From: Toxorhynchites rutilus septentrionalis
Lineage: Eukaryota; Arthropoda; Insecta; Diptera; Culicidae
DNA: 64,000 bases
Direction of reading: 5' to 3'
NCBI RefSeq assembly: GCF_029784135.1
Contig: NC_073745.1
Location: 115,305,216-115,369,215 of the forward strand
Part shown: one piece after another, positions 11,401 through 24,524 of the stretch
Layout of the letters: the number at the start of each line of letters is the position of its first letter
How positions within the stretch are numbered: position 1 is the first letter of the stretch
Translations under genes and position numbers: made by a program
Notes under the pieces: generated by a model
The model's database searches: none
Seen by the model: only the letters and a program-made list of their open reading frames with translations
Told to the model about the DNA's origin: nothing

Positions 11401-11665
11401 GTTTTGGGGTTTTTCAATCAATCGCAATCAACAGGATAGCTTCTGGAGATTATTCTTCCCCATCAGTAGGATATTTCCGTATCCAATATTGGATGCATAA
11501 AACCTTGTGCCTCCAACGTAACGCTCTCGTTTTCGAAGTTCTCCAAATATTCATTCATTCAGAATGAATTCAGATTCAACTTCATACAAATGATCTCTAA
11601 ATCAACGATAGTCCTACGTCACCCTTGCGGTTATACCATAGATATAACCCACTTCCTGTTTTTTA

Positions 11666-14190
11666 TGTTTTGTCAACAACATATCAACGTAGATTCCAGA
11701 ATATACAATATAATCTTGTTTCGACTTGCAGTTTGCTGATAATAGTATTGAATGACAAATAAAAAAGTAAAAAAACTTTTTATGTTAAATGCTTTCATTG
11801 TGATTAAGCATAATAATAATACAGATAATGTACTGAAAACTTGAAAATAATTAGGTAAGTAGCAGTTAGTAGTTATCACACTCCTTCTTTCATTAATTTA
11901 GGCCATTGATGAGACTAAAATAAAATCGTGAGACATATGATGAAACAACTAACTGTGGATAATGGAAATCCAATCTGTATTATTATTATGTTTAATCACA
12001 ATGAAACCAACTTAATTTTTTTTTTTACTTTTTTTACTTTTCTAGTTTTTGGTACATCATCTGTATCAGGGATGGTAAAAAATCACATTCAACGATCAAT
12101 GAATAAGTATATCCCTCTAGTCGGATGTTTTTAAATCACCCCCAGCAGGCGAGGCTCTTTTATTCTTCATATGTACATAGAGAGAATACTTGGAACGGTG
12201 AGCTACCAAGATCTCAAAAAAGCAATATGAGAGCGGAATCCCAACTGCTTGCACTCTCGAAGCATTACATTCTACTACTCAGGTTTTATCGTGAGTGCAA
12301 GCCACAAACGATTAATCCCATTCCATAGAGCGGATGATGAGTTCTTGATCGGAAAGTGTAACAAGAGACGATCAACTGAAATCTTACGACACTCATCGAG
12401 GGATTTTTAATTCTCTATTGCACTGTCCGCAGTGAGTGGCTGACTCAGTCTCGTGTCGATTTTATTTTGCTGTCGTCTCCCGCCCGATAAACAGCAGATG
12501 GGTAATGGATGCAATTGATTAATTTTATTACCAGCAGATTTGGGCGAATCTCATCCCGCCCAAAATCGTTTTTAGATTCCAATAATTCTGAACATTCACA
12601 TTTCTCTCCAAATAATTTTTCCAACAGTAATTCAATTAGTGACTTCACGAAACACCTTTCGAATTCGATTGAATTTCAGACCCTTTTTTATTTTGTAGAT
12701 AAAACGGATCACATATTTGATTAATTCAATTCTGTGTGGTTACGTTCTTCGTTGCGAATAAATGTAATGAAATAGTATGGACGTATGATATTCATGTATC
12801 GTGGACTTCCGACATATGTGGCAGTAGATTTGTCGAACGACTAATGTTTTTTATATCCCTTCAAACTTGTTGCATCTCTCAAGTGTACATACTGCTTTGA
12901 CCGCAGATTTGCATGGTAGAATCTGGTTAATTTCAGGTATTCAGTCTTCATATTGTCGAATGAATACTGTTGGAACAATAGGTATCGCAGCAAATGATTA
13001 TCAACATCCTACCTTATCATCAAACGGTATGCGAATAATTTCAGTGAACTGACGGCATTGGAATATATGCTTTGTGAGGACCACACAATTATTATCAGAG
13101 AGAATAAACGTCCGACTGGAAGTCATGAACATCAATTCAATGTGCCCAAGATAAATTTATCCTTTGAAGGTCATTAACCTTTCTAAAGATGATCAGATGG
13201 AATATATTCCAATATCGTCTGGAATAACCTGTCCAACACCTTATGATCGTTATATTGTTTTTGCTATTATTCTGATGTTTCATAACACGGCACTCTATTG
13301 ATTATTCGCCGAAAATGAATAAAAAATATCCTTGAAGTTAGCCTACGGTTTTAGTAGCAGTGCAATATGGTGAGCCAGTCTCAGGATAAGAAAACATTTA
13401 AAAATAAAGCTTTTTTTTTGAGTGAATCAATAGTAAAACAAAACGTCAAAAAATTTCTCGGCTTTGTGATAGCAGATAATCATTATCCATTTAAGTTGTA
13501 TGAGTATTCCATTCCCCCACAAACTGTGGATAGTCTATCTGCATACAAATTATGTAGAGTGGCACAATCCAAAAAAAATTATGAGCAAATATTTACGTGC
13601 TTAAACAAAAAAACAAATGTTGACATATTTGCGCTAATTTATGTTTTTTATTAATTCAAGGTAATCAAGGTCTTTTCTAGACACCAGTTTACTCGGCCCC
13701 GAAAAAAGTGGTCTGTATTTGGGCAAGCGGAAAAATATATCTCGCAAGACCACGTGTTCGATGTCGTAAAAGCCTTGGCCAAAAACGCATTTACATTAAC
13801 TCATAAAATTAGTGATTTGAGAGGGATTATTGTTTGTAGTCTCTTGATTAATTTAAACACCATCTGAGAAATCCTCCGTGAAACATGAAAGTCGTCCTAT
13901 CTGCTGTAGCGCATTTTTTTTTATTTTACCCAGTTTCATCGAAATAAACGCGCTCGGAAAGGAAAATTGAACGCCCGGATGAGAGAGCGAGAATCGTACG
14001 TCATAGAGACACTCATTCCCATGGAGCAAATTCTTGTTAGGAGTTGAAAGCAAAACGAGGAAGGAGAGTAACTCAATTATTCAGACTAGTTTCAGTCTAG
14101 TAATGCTTTGGTCAACTCAGAGTTACCAAGAGAAAATCATTTGGTTATGATGGGTGAGGATTAATAGTTAGTCGCAGTTTGCACAGATTA
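11666..14190. other. Mostly unassigned, with two repeat segments
   Basis: 11770-11960 is related to 52515-52695 (shared TTAGGTAAGTAGCAGT-like and GACTAAAATAAAATCGTG blocks). 12725-12960 is a diverged piece of the family D left part (CATCTCTCAAGTGTACATAC). A 95-codon plus-strand reading at 13367-13654 (starts MVSQSQDKKTFKNKAFF) is the longest open stretch, but it has no recognisable domain. No other gene is supported. Confidence 0.4.
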
Positions 14191-14419
14191 CGATCTGTGC
14201 AGTTTGCGATTAATCGTAAATCACATCATGCTCCCTTGTTTTCCATCCTTGATCTGTATCATTAGTATATTTCTCTACAATAAAACCATTCAACTTTTTT
14301 TTCAAAATTTTTATTTTTTACCTAATTTTCTTCAGAATATTTTCATGATGTACTGTATTTTATTAGTCAAATCTATGCATTTGATACTGATGTTGAGGGA
14401 ATTGTAAAAAATACTAAAC

Positions 14420-15115
14420 CGACCATGTTGTGGCGGCGACCTTTTTGAATCTATGTTGTTCACAATGTAGTGTGTTTTCCGATTCAACCACTTTTTAATA
14501 TACAATTGGGTTTTGGAATGCGCAGTTTTATAATGATAGCAGAGATAAAGGTGTGTTCCATATTTCAGATCAATCAGTGAACAGAAACGGGGTCAAATTT
14601 CTATTACTGTGGAGCATTCCTACAGACATTCAAACACATATACAAACAGTTCAAGCTGGATGAAACCATACAAAAAGTAATTGATTATTTAGAGACTGTG
14701 GCCATCTTGGATTTGGATTTTTCATGATCTGCTGTGTTCTACTAGTGAGCACTTTCGTTTGGTACCCATATTGATGGGGTTTTGAGAAAAATATATGTAT
14801 CGCCATTTTGTGGTAATGGCCATTTTAGATTTCCTTTCCCATGAATAACTGTGTTCTACTAGTCAAGTCCTTTCATTTGATACTCATATTGATGTGGTTC
14901 CGAGAAAATGTGTAATCCGCCATTTTGTAGCGGGCGCCATCTTGGATTTTTTAATCATGAAATACGCAGTTTTATAACAACTGCAGAAATAAAGGTGTGT
15001 TCCAAATTTCAAATCAATCTGTCAACAGGAAGGGGGTCAAATTTAAAAGTAAAGCGCTACAGACAAACATGTTACAATCATACAAACATACAAATTACTG
15101 GGAAAGCTAAATAAA
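14420..15115 (+). repeat. Family K repeat, copy 1, with tandem units
   Basis: Blocks containing CCATTTTGTAGTGGC-like sequence, TTCTACTAGTCAAG and TGATGGGGTTTTGAGAAAAT recur with a spacing of about 115-120. The end reads AAAGGTGTGTTCCAAATTTC ... CATACAAACATACAAATTAC and GCTAAATAAAATCGTTT. The same order is found at 52690-53590. No coding capacity. Confidence 0.65.
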
Positions 15116-15683
15116 ATCGTTTAAAAATATAGAAAAACCATACGATATGGGTATTGGTTGCTTACGTGTCTAACCAGCGGAAGTTAAATATCGTAAATAT
15201 CGTGATTTGCAGTTCGTTGGAAACGGATCCAAAAAACCGGAAATGGCATGGATGAAAAAAGAGAATAAAGCTTGATAGTAGGCAGACAGGATTTATGCTA
15301 GAGGGAGATAATATTTTAGTGGTAAGAACTTAGCCTAGAGCGACACGTGTGGAGTTAAACAAAGAAAGTGCACATACAACGTCAACGTCAACGGCCAACG
15401 ATCAAAGTCAACGTCCAAGTCAAAGTCAAAGTCATCTTCAACACGCAAACATAAACGACCTTGCAAATCGAATGCGCCACTCGATGAACCAGGCATGTGC
15501 GAGCCATTGATGGCAAGTGTCAGAGTGAACGTGTTAAGCAATCACGATGTAAAAACTGAGGGTCGGTTAAGGACCACCCCGACTATTCACAAATAACGGC
15601 ATGTCGTGTACTACAGGTAACTGGTAGATTCAACTTATATAGCTCATTTTGATGAACATGCTAAAAGCAATTAAAATTGCCTT
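15116..15683. other. Unassigned, with a decayed hexamer array
   Basis: 15378-15433 is built from degenerate GTCAAC/GTCAAA hexamers. It may be a decayed relative, in kind, of the long hexamer arrays at 32215 and 34475. Nothing else is recognised. Confidence 0.5.
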
Positions 15684-16790
15684 GTTTTGACGTAGGACTA
15701 CGTCTTTCATTTCTATACCGGGGTGTAAAATCAAAGTTTCGAAACCGAAAGCGTTACGCCGGAGACCGAGATTTTGAGCGTTAATAGCTCCTAAACAACT
15801 GAACGAAATGGTATGATAAACACTTCATTCGAAAGATAAAATGTCTACGCGTTATATACTTGTTACTTTTTGATCCAAAAACTTGTTTCAACTCAAAACT
15901 CAAAACTCAAAACAGGCTATTGAAATCACCAATCGGTATATAAGCGAGCGCCGCTCGGAAATCCACTCAGTTCTAATTGAACAGCGATTGGAGCATGTTG
16001 TCGCTGTTGTGGTGAAGCTCTTCGTGTTTATCATGAAAGCGCGGATGAACGGTGTCACCAAGAGCCTGTTTGTGCACCTTAGGCCAGAAGGGAATCCATC
16101 AGTAGGAGAGTGATGCCACAAATGGTTCCCCGGGAAGACATCGCTACACACACATACACGCGCGGAATTCTTTCCGTTTGGATGCCATTCAGCATCGAGA
16201 AAGTTCCGGAAAGATCTAATCATTGCTGGAAAATAATCTGCCAGTTCCTCTGGGAATTTAAAAATACATTCATGTGAAAGAGTTTATTTTAATGTTTTCT
16301 ATCCATGTAACACTGTGACCAAATATTTTTCAATCAAGTGCTATTAACAGGTGGTTATCGAGTTAGTATTAACTACTGGTGGGCTTCCAGTATCGAGGAA
16401 AATGTGGAAATATCTAATCGTTGCTGGAAAATAATCTGCCAGTTCCCCTTGGAATTGAAAATTACATTCAAGAGAAAGAGTTTATTTTAGTGTTTTCTAT
16501 CCATAAAATATCCATATAAAACCTTTGGTTTTGTGATTTGTCAATCAAGTGCAGTTAGCAGGAAAGCTTTTGAAGACTATTCTTCAGAACAAGGTTTTTC
16601 GTATCCTATATTGGATGCATTAAACCTTGTGCCTCCAACGTAACGCTCTCGAAGTCTTTCCCCCAAATATTCATTTATTCATTCATTCAGAATGGATTTA
16701 GATTCAACTTCAAACAAAGGATCACTGAATCAACGATAGTCCTACGTCACCATTGCGGTTATACCATAGATATAACCCACTTCCTGTTTT
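15684..16790 (+). mobile_element. Family A/B element, short copy
   Basis: Ends as in 9823-11665: TTTTGACGTAGGACTACGTC on the left, and on the right GATAGTCCTACGTCACC followed by a GGTTATACC...GGTATAACC-type hairpin, CACTTCCTG and TTTT. It keeps the CCAAT-TATA-initiator block (15925-15990) and then a plus-strand reading around 16034-16112 (MKARMNGVTKSLFVHLRPEG) that is also readable, with changes, in the long copy. That reading is too short to call a gene. Confidence 0.65.
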
Positions 16791-18012
16791 GTAATGTTTC
16801 ACAATCTAAAAGAACATTAAATTCATTTTATAAACAGGTCGAAAAAAATTCTTCTCTGTTTTTGACGCAATGAAGATGCAAAATGGCGCTAAAACGCTAG
16901 AATGAAGAGCGCCAGAAAAAAGTCACATTTGCAAGGGGAAGGGGAAGTGAGAAGTATTCAGAGTAATAAAAGCATAAAAAATAATACAATAGTTGTAACA
17001 ATGCGGTTTAATACAACAATTAATTTAATACAACTTATTGATTCTGTGACGATCAAAGCTTTGTGGAGACCGTTTTTTCGCACAGAGCGCCTTGTAACGT
17101 CACAAAATGCATGCCGATTTTTGCAAGGTTCTTGCGAGTTTTTTTGAAAAACTGAATATACAGGAATCCACGTTCATCTTTTGTTGGCAAATCATAGAAC
17201 AAACTTTATTAGTATGTTTTGAAACGGATCTGAAAATACAACAATAATTTTCAAAAGTCGGAAACCGCAAAATAACTGGTGTTGTCACGTCACAAAACCA
17301 TTGGATTGACAACAAGCGAATTCAACCGTAAAATATTCTCTAACTGAAGATTCTTGTTGGGAGTTTTCTCTATTTTCTTCAATATCGTTCACTATTTGGA
17401 AATCGTGTGATTTATACATGAAACCGAGAAAAAAACAGTTCCTAGTGAGTCAAAACGTTGTCACGTCACGTCAGAAGCAGTATAAAGGAACGTTAAACTA
17501 TGTGTTATTATTAAATCCAACGCAAAACCGAATGTAAAAGTATTTATTTTGTAGCCAATTTTTTGGTTCGATGATTGTATGTTATTCCAAACTGATATGC
17601 AAAAATAATTAAAAAAAAGTTTATCAGTTCAGATAATTTATAAAAGGGAATGATTCAAATTTGTCTGTTTCATTAGTGATTCAATGAATCGAAAACTTTC
17701 ATTGGTTAAAATATAGGTGATAAGATATATTTTCAGAAAAAAAATATAATTATTTCGAAGAAATTGTTTAGATTTCTCATTAGTGCTCAAATTACGCTAC
17801 AGGTTAAAAGTGGGAGCGGTTGCGGACTGGGGACAGTTAGAAAGATTCAGTTTTGTTTTGATGCATTAGACTCACTTATCCTTGAACCATGGTAACATGT
17901 CCTCGCTGAAATATCATCGAGCTTGATTTGGTCAAAATGTCACTAAACCAAAACGTCCTGTGACTTGATGAAGGATTAAATTTGAAACTTCGTATTGAAT
18001 AGTTCTAAAAAA
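16791..18012. other. Unassigned AT-rich region
   Basis: Contains TTGTCACGTCAC at 17284 and again near 17458, shared with 8340-8530. Nothing codes. The minus reading 17100-17315 and the plus reading 16902-17147 have no recognisable features. Confidence 0.4.
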
Positions 18013-19350
18013 AAATGAGTGGGTTATATCTATGATATAACCGCAAGGTTCACGTTGAACTACCTTAGCTTAGCAATCATTCGTTTGTATTGATTAAATT
18101 CTTGATTGAATGAAACAGTTTCCAAATTCAATTGAGTTCAATATATTTGCTCTGTGAGTGAAAAAAATGAACAAATACCGTGTAAAGTCAATTCATTTAT
18201 TGTGATTGATTGTTCTTCGTTACAAGTAAATTTAATGACGGACCTTTTACGTTTGGTATGATGACTAGAACAAAATATATGTACGGAAGAATTATCAAAC
18301 GTTTGATGAACCAGCCTAAGGCTGAAAATCTTTCCAATAAAGACAAAAAAAAATTATCAAACGATTATTTTATTTTACATTTCCCTCTGAAGTTTACATC
18401 CCAAAAGTGTACATACTTCTCGAATCTCGAATTTGCTTGAAACTGGGAAGTTCATTCGCTTCTAGTGGCTGCACGATTTTCCCACGTTCCTAAGTTTAGA
18501 AGATCATGTTAGGACAGACATATTCCACTCTGCACAAAGGCAAGCGAGGACAAAAGTACTCGCAGTTTGCATTTATTTGCAGAGCCGATTTCCCCAGAAA
18601 CCTCGGGTTTGAAGTCTGTGTTAGGGAAACACATTTCAATCGTAACAAAAATACCCCCGATTTGTATGAATTCGCAATGCCGATTTCCCCACGCTTCATG
18701 GATTTGAAGTCTGTGTTAGGGAAACACATTCCAGTCGGAACAAAAATACCCCCGACTTGCATGAATTTGAAATACCGATTTCTCCAGGCACCTTGGTTTA
18801 GAAATCTCTATTAGGGAACACATTTCGGTGGGAACAAAAGCTCCCCCTACTTTCGTGTGTTCTTTTTCTTCTTTTTGGCTTTAAGAGGGTTTAAACTTTT
18901 CAGTTCACTCGCCTCTAGGCTCTTTCGTGTGTTTGCAATGCCGATTTCGCTGCTTGGTTTTAAAGTCTGTGTTAGGGAATATTTTTCGATGAGAACAAAA
19001 GTCCCCCTACTTTCATGTATTTGCAATGCCGATTTCCCCAAGGCTGCTTGGTTTTGATGGCTGTGTTAGGGAAACCGTAAATCGGGCCAATCAAAACGAT
19101 GCAGTTAGGGCGTTTAGATAACGCCTAATATTTTACAGTTATTCAATTGTTTATCTAATGAAAAACAACATTTTGTTAGTTGCGATAGATGCGTAGAAAT
19201 ATTCTTTATCAAGTGATGCAAACATCTCTCCTATCCAGTACGAAATGTTCGAGCTATAAGCATTCGAAATCTTTAATTTTTTCCTGCATGTTCTGTGTTT
19301 AGGTTTTCATTTTACCCTCCATATATTCCGGTTAGACGTAGTCCCACGCC
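18013..19350 (+). mobile_element. Family D element, copy 1
   Basis: The left end has the hairpin GGTTATATCTATGATATAACC (about 18023-18043), then GCAAGGTTCACGTTGAACTAC. The right end is CGGTTAGACGTAGTCCCACG at 19331-19350, directly followed by family C sequence. The left flank is an A-run. The interior holds AT-rich sequence, a 95-bp tandem array and a conserved right part (GCGATAGATGCGTAGAAATA) also found in D2, G1 and G2. Confidence 0.65.
18525..19065 (+). repeat. Tandem array of about 95-bp units inside D1
   Basis: GAAGTCTGTGTTAGGGAAAC recurs near 18611 and 18706, and in decayed form to 19065. Each unit also contains CAAAAATACCCCCGACTTG-like and GCAATGCCGATTTCCCC blocks. The homologous array in D2 (24525-25060) has five or six better-kept units with the same period. 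Confidence 0.85.
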
Positions 19351-20116
19351 ATACAAATGAAACACAAATTTCTGCATTACTCGAGCATTAATCAAGCAAA
19401 TGAAACCAAATTAGGCATATGGAGGTTTTAGGGTGCAATAAATGTTTCTATGGTGGTTAGACACTCCACCCCCCCCTCTCTAAGGGGGGGGCCGACATAT
19501 AAATGAAAGACTAATTTCTGTATAACTCGAAAACTAATCAAGTAAATGGGGCCAAATTTGGCATGCGAAGGTTTTAGGGGGCAAGAAACATTTCTAAGGT
19601 GGTTCAACACTCTTCCCATCTTTCTAAGAAGGGGGGGGGGCTCTGTTCTACAATTACATAGTGACAAGCGTTGTTAGTCCATTTGATGTTTGCGCTAACG
19701 AAATATCTTTATCCTCTTCTATCTAACCAATAAAAATGGATTGCCGAATATGTTGATAAGAGCAAAACTTGATGAAGGAATTGTTCGATTCAGGGCTGTC
19801 TCTATTATATCATATTTTCTGTGTCAAAAATTTATTCCATTTAACGGAAAAACATGTTATTTGCAAGTGGTTGAAAAATCTTGAAAGAGAATTGTGTCAG
19901 AAAATAATCTGATATTATAATGATGAATTTGGGTAGAAGTACTAGGAATTTTATAGTAAAAGGTAAATTTAGCAGGGTCGATTAGAAGATCATTCAATGA
20001 ACAGTTCTGCGATTTGACATGAACTTGCGCTTAGTAAAAAACGTGAATGTTTGAAGGTATTGATAACAAAAAATCAAATTTTGAGCGGGACGAAGTTTGC
20101 CGGGTCAGCTAGTCAT
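19351..20116 (-). mobile_element. Family C element, copy 2 (tail side missing)
   Basis: Inverted relative to copy 1: it ends at the head GGACGAAGTTTGCCGGGTCA near 20090-20115 and begins within the tandem array at the D1 border. Between them is the same nonrepetitive stretch as in 8700-8985 (AACATGTTATTTGCAAGTGG). Confidence 0.7.
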
Positions 20117-20329
20117 ATTTATTTCTCAAAAGACAAATTCAAATTTGACAATAATAATAACATATTTTCTTAAAAATGAAAACAAATTAAAAATTGTTTG
20201 TCCTAGGATCTTTTGCATTCCTTTTTTACGTTTTCAAGAGATATTCTGAGTTTTGTCAGCACCTGGCTTGGGTTTTGACTGATTAGTTTTTTTAGGGTCC
20301 GATTGGTTAGTTTATTTGCTCGGTACGAC

Positions 20330-20805
20330 TTGTAACCAACGTTATCACACGTACAGATTTATCTGGAAAGGTACAGATTTTTTTTGTTATTTTTGGTACA
20401 GATTCTGTACGGTAAGAGTATAGATTTTCATCAAAAAGTACACATTGGTAAAGATTTTTTCCGCGGTAAAATATCTTACATTTGAACAAAACTACATTAA
20501 GGTACACGATAACTTTTACGCCGTAGTATCGCTTGGTGCAGCAGCTCGAAACTTTTAATAAATGATAGTATGTAATCTAGATTCATAAAAACTATGTATA
20601 AGCATCATCAAACACACGAATGACTTGCAAATGTGAATCTTGTATTTGCATCAAATAAATGAATATTTTTTATGCTAATAAAATGGACTTTTCTCTACAA
20701 CGAATATTTTCGATGGTACAGATTTTTGGAACAAAAAGTACAGATGAGAAAGATTTTTAACCCCTTAACCGTCAGATTAAAATGTGGCAACACTGCTTAT
20801 AACCA
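20330..20805 (-). mobile_element. hAT-type MITE with repeated TACAGATTTTT motifs
   Basis: Read on the minus strand it starts GTGTTGCCACATTTTAATC and continues through many copies of TCTGTAC/GTACAGATT to CTGTACGTGTGATAACGTTGG. It aligns along most of its length with 50709-51060 and with both ends of 60073-60915, the latter of which has a hAT transposase remnant. CAGTGTTGCC is a usual hAT terminal sequence. Confidence 0.65.
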
Positions 20806-20811
20806 TTCTCG

Positions 20812-20905
20812 AATCCATACCATACGTTGTCCGACGTTTAGGATTGTCGTAATGGATCCACTTTTCACCGCCAGTAACGATTCGATGCAAAAAATGCAAA
20901 TCATC
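20812..20905 (-). pseudogene. Small mauritiana-like mariner fragment
   Basis: About 75 bases match the mariner block near 33840-33915 and 5155-5225 (GATTGTCGTAATGGA, CGCCAGTAACGATTCGATGC), which on the minus strand encodes the (T)GDEKW region with the first catalytic Asp. No terminal repeats are present. Confidence 0.65.
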
Positions 20906-21945
20906 TTTCTATCGCAATAATTTTATAATTTTTGAATTTTACTATTGTTATTAAATTGAAATTGTCATAAAAACCGGGCACCGGCCATCATTTTGTTAAG
21001 AAAATTTTTTTTTGACTTGTCCGAGGCTCATACAATAGCGGCATCTTTACTAATTCAGATTCTGTTCGATTATTTTTGTTTGGTATAACCAGAAGGGCTG
21101 GAATCCTGAACGGCATGGCACAACTTTTATTTAAACTCCCTCACTTTACCAGCTTGAAACTATTCTAATATTTTTTTTGAATGAAATAATGGATAGTAAA
21201 AATGTTTTATTGGCTCAGAGCTCGAAAAACGTCCAAAATTCGTGCTTATATATTAGAATCAGGGTTGCCAACTATAATTTTAAAAAATCAGGAAGAATGA
21301 AAATAAAAATCAGGATAAATCAGCAGAGCTCATATCGGGTTGTTCGAAAAGTCAATGTCGATTTTTGACATCATTTTCAATCAGAGCATTATAATTTAGT
21401 TTTATATCCATATTTCTGTTTCACAATCTTTCGCCATCTTTCACACATCTTAAATATTCAATCCTACCGAAACATGTTTACTTCCTCGTCGAAAACTGCT
21501 GCGAGCCATAGGGGAACTGCGGGTAATACGGACAGTGGGCGTAATATGGACAGGTGGTTGATTTGTATAGTTATATTTTGAATTTCAGATTTCTGTTAAT
21601 GAGAACACCTTCTACATGATATTCTATAATATTTAAGCCACCCTATGGCAATGATTACTGATTTTAACTGCCTCGATATTAAGCATCTTGAGTGGTTTAA
21701 TATCAAAATTCAATTCGCTGATGGTTATGTTTCGGTTTGTAAGTTAATAGAGAAGCGATATTGGATATGTACGGAAAAGTAAATTCATTTTTGAGTGGAA
21801 AATTTAAATTATTGAAATAATTGTACTGGTGGGGTAAAACGGACAGTTGCCAGTGGCAGTGAGATGGACTGTGAACGGTCTGTTTAATCTATTCCTAAGG
21901 AATGCCCTGCGTCTATAAATGGAAATCAAATCGTCAAATGTGAAC
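20906..21945. other. Unassigned with two repeat fragments
   Basis: 21330-21515 looks like the end of another mariner: GGGTTGTTCGAAAAGTCAAT is terminal-repeat-like and the minus strand reads VFDEEVNMFR then ERWRKIVKQKYGYK. 21660-21780 is related to 3330-3450. No gene is supported. Confidence 0.4.
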
Positions 21946-22575
21946 TACACCCATACCTCGCTATACGGCCGCTCTTTATACGGCATTTCGTTATAATGGC
22001 CCTCTTCAATTATGGCACGTTCTCGATTTACGGCCTAAAATGTTTCGCTTTAACGGCATGACATCATGAGTTTACATGATTCGAAATCAGGGTTTACAAA
22101 AAAAATGATGTCAAATGTCTTCAAATTGCACGAAAAAAAAAAATTTGTGTCGTAAATTAACTCTGAGAAAAACGTCTTCTTGGATTTCAAAAAACAAACA
22201 AACATCCATCAATGTGCGACACTAGTGAACGAACTCCGATTGAGCTGATATTTTGCATAGTGCAATTTTTCGTGGGAATCAACATTTTTAAGAAAGTCCC
22301 GTTTAAAATTTCAAGGTCGTTTTTCCTATACATCCATTGACACTCTAATGTATTCATCCTTTGACACATATTTGATGTAATATGAAGTTGTTTACATGTA
22401 ATTATTTCATGTACAAATGTATGTACATAATTATGTTCATTATGTACAAACGCGTGCATTACACATATGCATTTTTGATTTAAATAAAAAAAATGCATTT
22501 TGAATGATAAACCTTGTTACATATTCAACAAATTTGAAACCGATCCGATTGAATTTGTTTGAATTTGTGTTATAA
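21946..22575 (+). mobile_element. Family E element, copy 1 (right end truncated)
   Basis: Starts CACCCATACCTCGCTATACG and continues GGCCGCTCTTTATACGGCAT. The inverted counterpart is at 23545-24041. The ends resemble pogo/Tigger-type termini (CATACCTCG), which is only a resemblance. The right end stops at AATTGATTCC and runs directly into a family C array, losing about 35 bases compared with copy 2. Confidence 0.55.
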
Positions 22576-23438
22576 TAATTGATTCCCTCTCTAAAGGGGG
22601 GCTGCCATACAAATGAAACACAAATTTTTGCATTACTCGAGAATTAATCAAGCAAATGAAACCAAATTTGGCATGTGAAGGTTTTAGGGTGCAATAAATG
22701 TTTTTACGGTGGCTCGATACTCCTCCCCCTTGAAACACAAATGTCTACATTACTCGAGAATTAATCAAGCAAATGCAACCAAATAAGGCATCTGGAGATT
22801 TTACGGTACAATAAATATTTCTATGGTGGTTAGACACTCCAACCCCCGTCTCTAAGAGGGGGCTGCCATACAAATGAAACACAAATTTCTGCATTACTCA
22901 AGAACCAATTAAGCAAATGCAACCAAATTAGACATCTGGAGGTTTTAGGGTACAATAAATGGTTCTATGGTGGTTGGACACCCCACCTCCTTCTCTAGGC
23001 CCCCTTTAGAGAAAATACAAATGAAACACAAATTTCCACATAACTCGCAAACTACTCAAGCAAATGGAGCCAAATTTGACATGTACAGATTTTAGGGGCA
23101 CGAAACGTTTCTATGGTGAATAGGCACTCCTCCCCATTCTCTAAGGGTAGAAGAGGGGAGTGGTCTGTCTTTATTCTATCATATTTTCTGTATCAAACAT
23201 TTATTCCATGTAACGGAGAAACATGTTATTTGTAAGTGGTTGAAAAATCTTGAACGAGAATTGTGTCTGAAAATAATCCGATATTATAATAATGAGTTTT
23301 GGTAGAAGTTCTAGGAATTTTTTAGCAAAAAGTAATTTCAACGGGGTCGATTAGAAGATCAATCAATGAACAGTTCTGTGATTGGAGTCATGAACTTACG
23401 CTTAGTAAGAAAACGTGAATGTTTGAAGGTATTGATAT
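22576..23438 (-). mobile_element. Family C element, copy 3, left part (interrupted by D2)
   Basis: An inverted family C copy with four or five degraded units of the 140-bp array and the conserved stretch up to GTTTGAAGGTATTGAT. Its head is found at 25354-25402, on the far side of D2, so D2 was inserted into this element. Confidence 0.75.
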
Positions 23439-23544
23439 AACCGCAAAGTTGACGTGGGACTAGCTTAGCTTAGCAATCATTTGTTTGTATTGATTAAATT
23501 TTTCATTGAATGAAACAATTTCCGAATTCAATCGAATTCAATAT

Positions 23545-24041
23545 ATTTACGGCCTAGATACGTTCCACGAAAATCGGCCGCAAAGCGAAAAGGAATCAAT
23601 TATTCTAATACAAGTTCATACAATTTCAATCGGATCGGTTCCAAATTTGTTTGTAACATGGTTTATCATTCTATATGCACTTTACATTTCTATTTCATTT
23701 AAATCAAAAATACATTTTTAAAAAACCTTTTTTTTCGATTTACAAAAAAAAACTCAAACTTTGACGGCTGTGCGACACAAATAAATGAAGTCCGATTGAG
23801 CTGATATTTTGCACAGGGTAGTTTTTCGAGAGAATCAACATTTTTAAGAAAGTTTCGTTTGAAAATTCTAGATGGGCATTTCCGTTGGCACTCCAATATG
23901 AACCTATCTAGACATATCGACATCGAAAAAAAAATATAGCGAAACATTTTAGGCCGTAAATCGAAAACGTGCCCTAATTCAAGAGAGCCGCTGTAGCGAA
24001 ATGCCGTATGAAGAGCGGCGGTGTAGCGAGGCATGGGTGTA
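23545..24041 (-). mobile_element. Family E element, copy 2, nested in D2
   Basis: Ends with GCGAGGCATGGGTGTAAA, the inverse of the E1 start, and matches E1 through most of its length. D1 has no equivalent here: its sequence goes from CAATATATTTG directly to AACAAATACCGTGTAAAG, so the insertion postdates the D family's divergence. Confidence 0.65.
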
Positions 24042-24524
24042 AACAGATTGAATAAATGCCATGTAAGGTCAATTTATGCATTGTGATAGATTATGTTCTT
24101 CGTTACAAGTAAATTTAATGACAGTCCTTTTTCATTTGGTACGATGCCTAGGACAAAATATGTGAACGGAAGAATTATCAAACGATTATTTTATTTCACA
24201 TTTCCCTCTGAAGTTTGCATCTCTCAAGTGTACGTACTTCTCGACCGCGAATTTGCTTGATTTGATGAACTTCAGGTACTCAGTGCCAGAAATGCAGTGA
24301 GCAGAAGCATGAAGGCATATCCTTCAATACAATCTTGAATAACCGAGCCGAAGCGTTGTGTTCGTACCCATTTTTGTAATCCGAGTTAGGAAAACATATT
24401 TCGAAGTGCAAAAAAAAAAAAAACATGCGGGTGCAGAAGTACTCCCGGTTTGCATGAATCAACAACGTCAACTTATATCGTGTTCAGGAAACATATTCTA
24501 GCCTGCACAAAGGCAAGCGAGTAC

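Larger units (their letters stand above)
9823..11665 (+). mobile_element. Family A/B element, long copy
   Basis: The left end is TTTTTGACGTAGGACTACGTC (9819-9839). The right end, inverted, carries GTGACGTAGGACTATCG preceded by a hairpin (GGTTATACCATAGATATAACC on the plus strand, about 11630-11650) and CACTTCCTG. Both flanks are T-runs. Copy 15684-16790 has the same ends. Subterminal inverted sequences (AAAGCGTTACGCCGGAG left, CTCCAACGTAACGCTCTCG right) reinforce that it is a mobile unit. The interior holds a core-promoter-like block and a direct repeat, but no convincing protein. Confidence 0.65.

Noticed and set aside
18496..18814. Overlapping 88- and 102-codon readings
   Set aside because: They run through the 95-bp tandem array in both strands; no start or domain.
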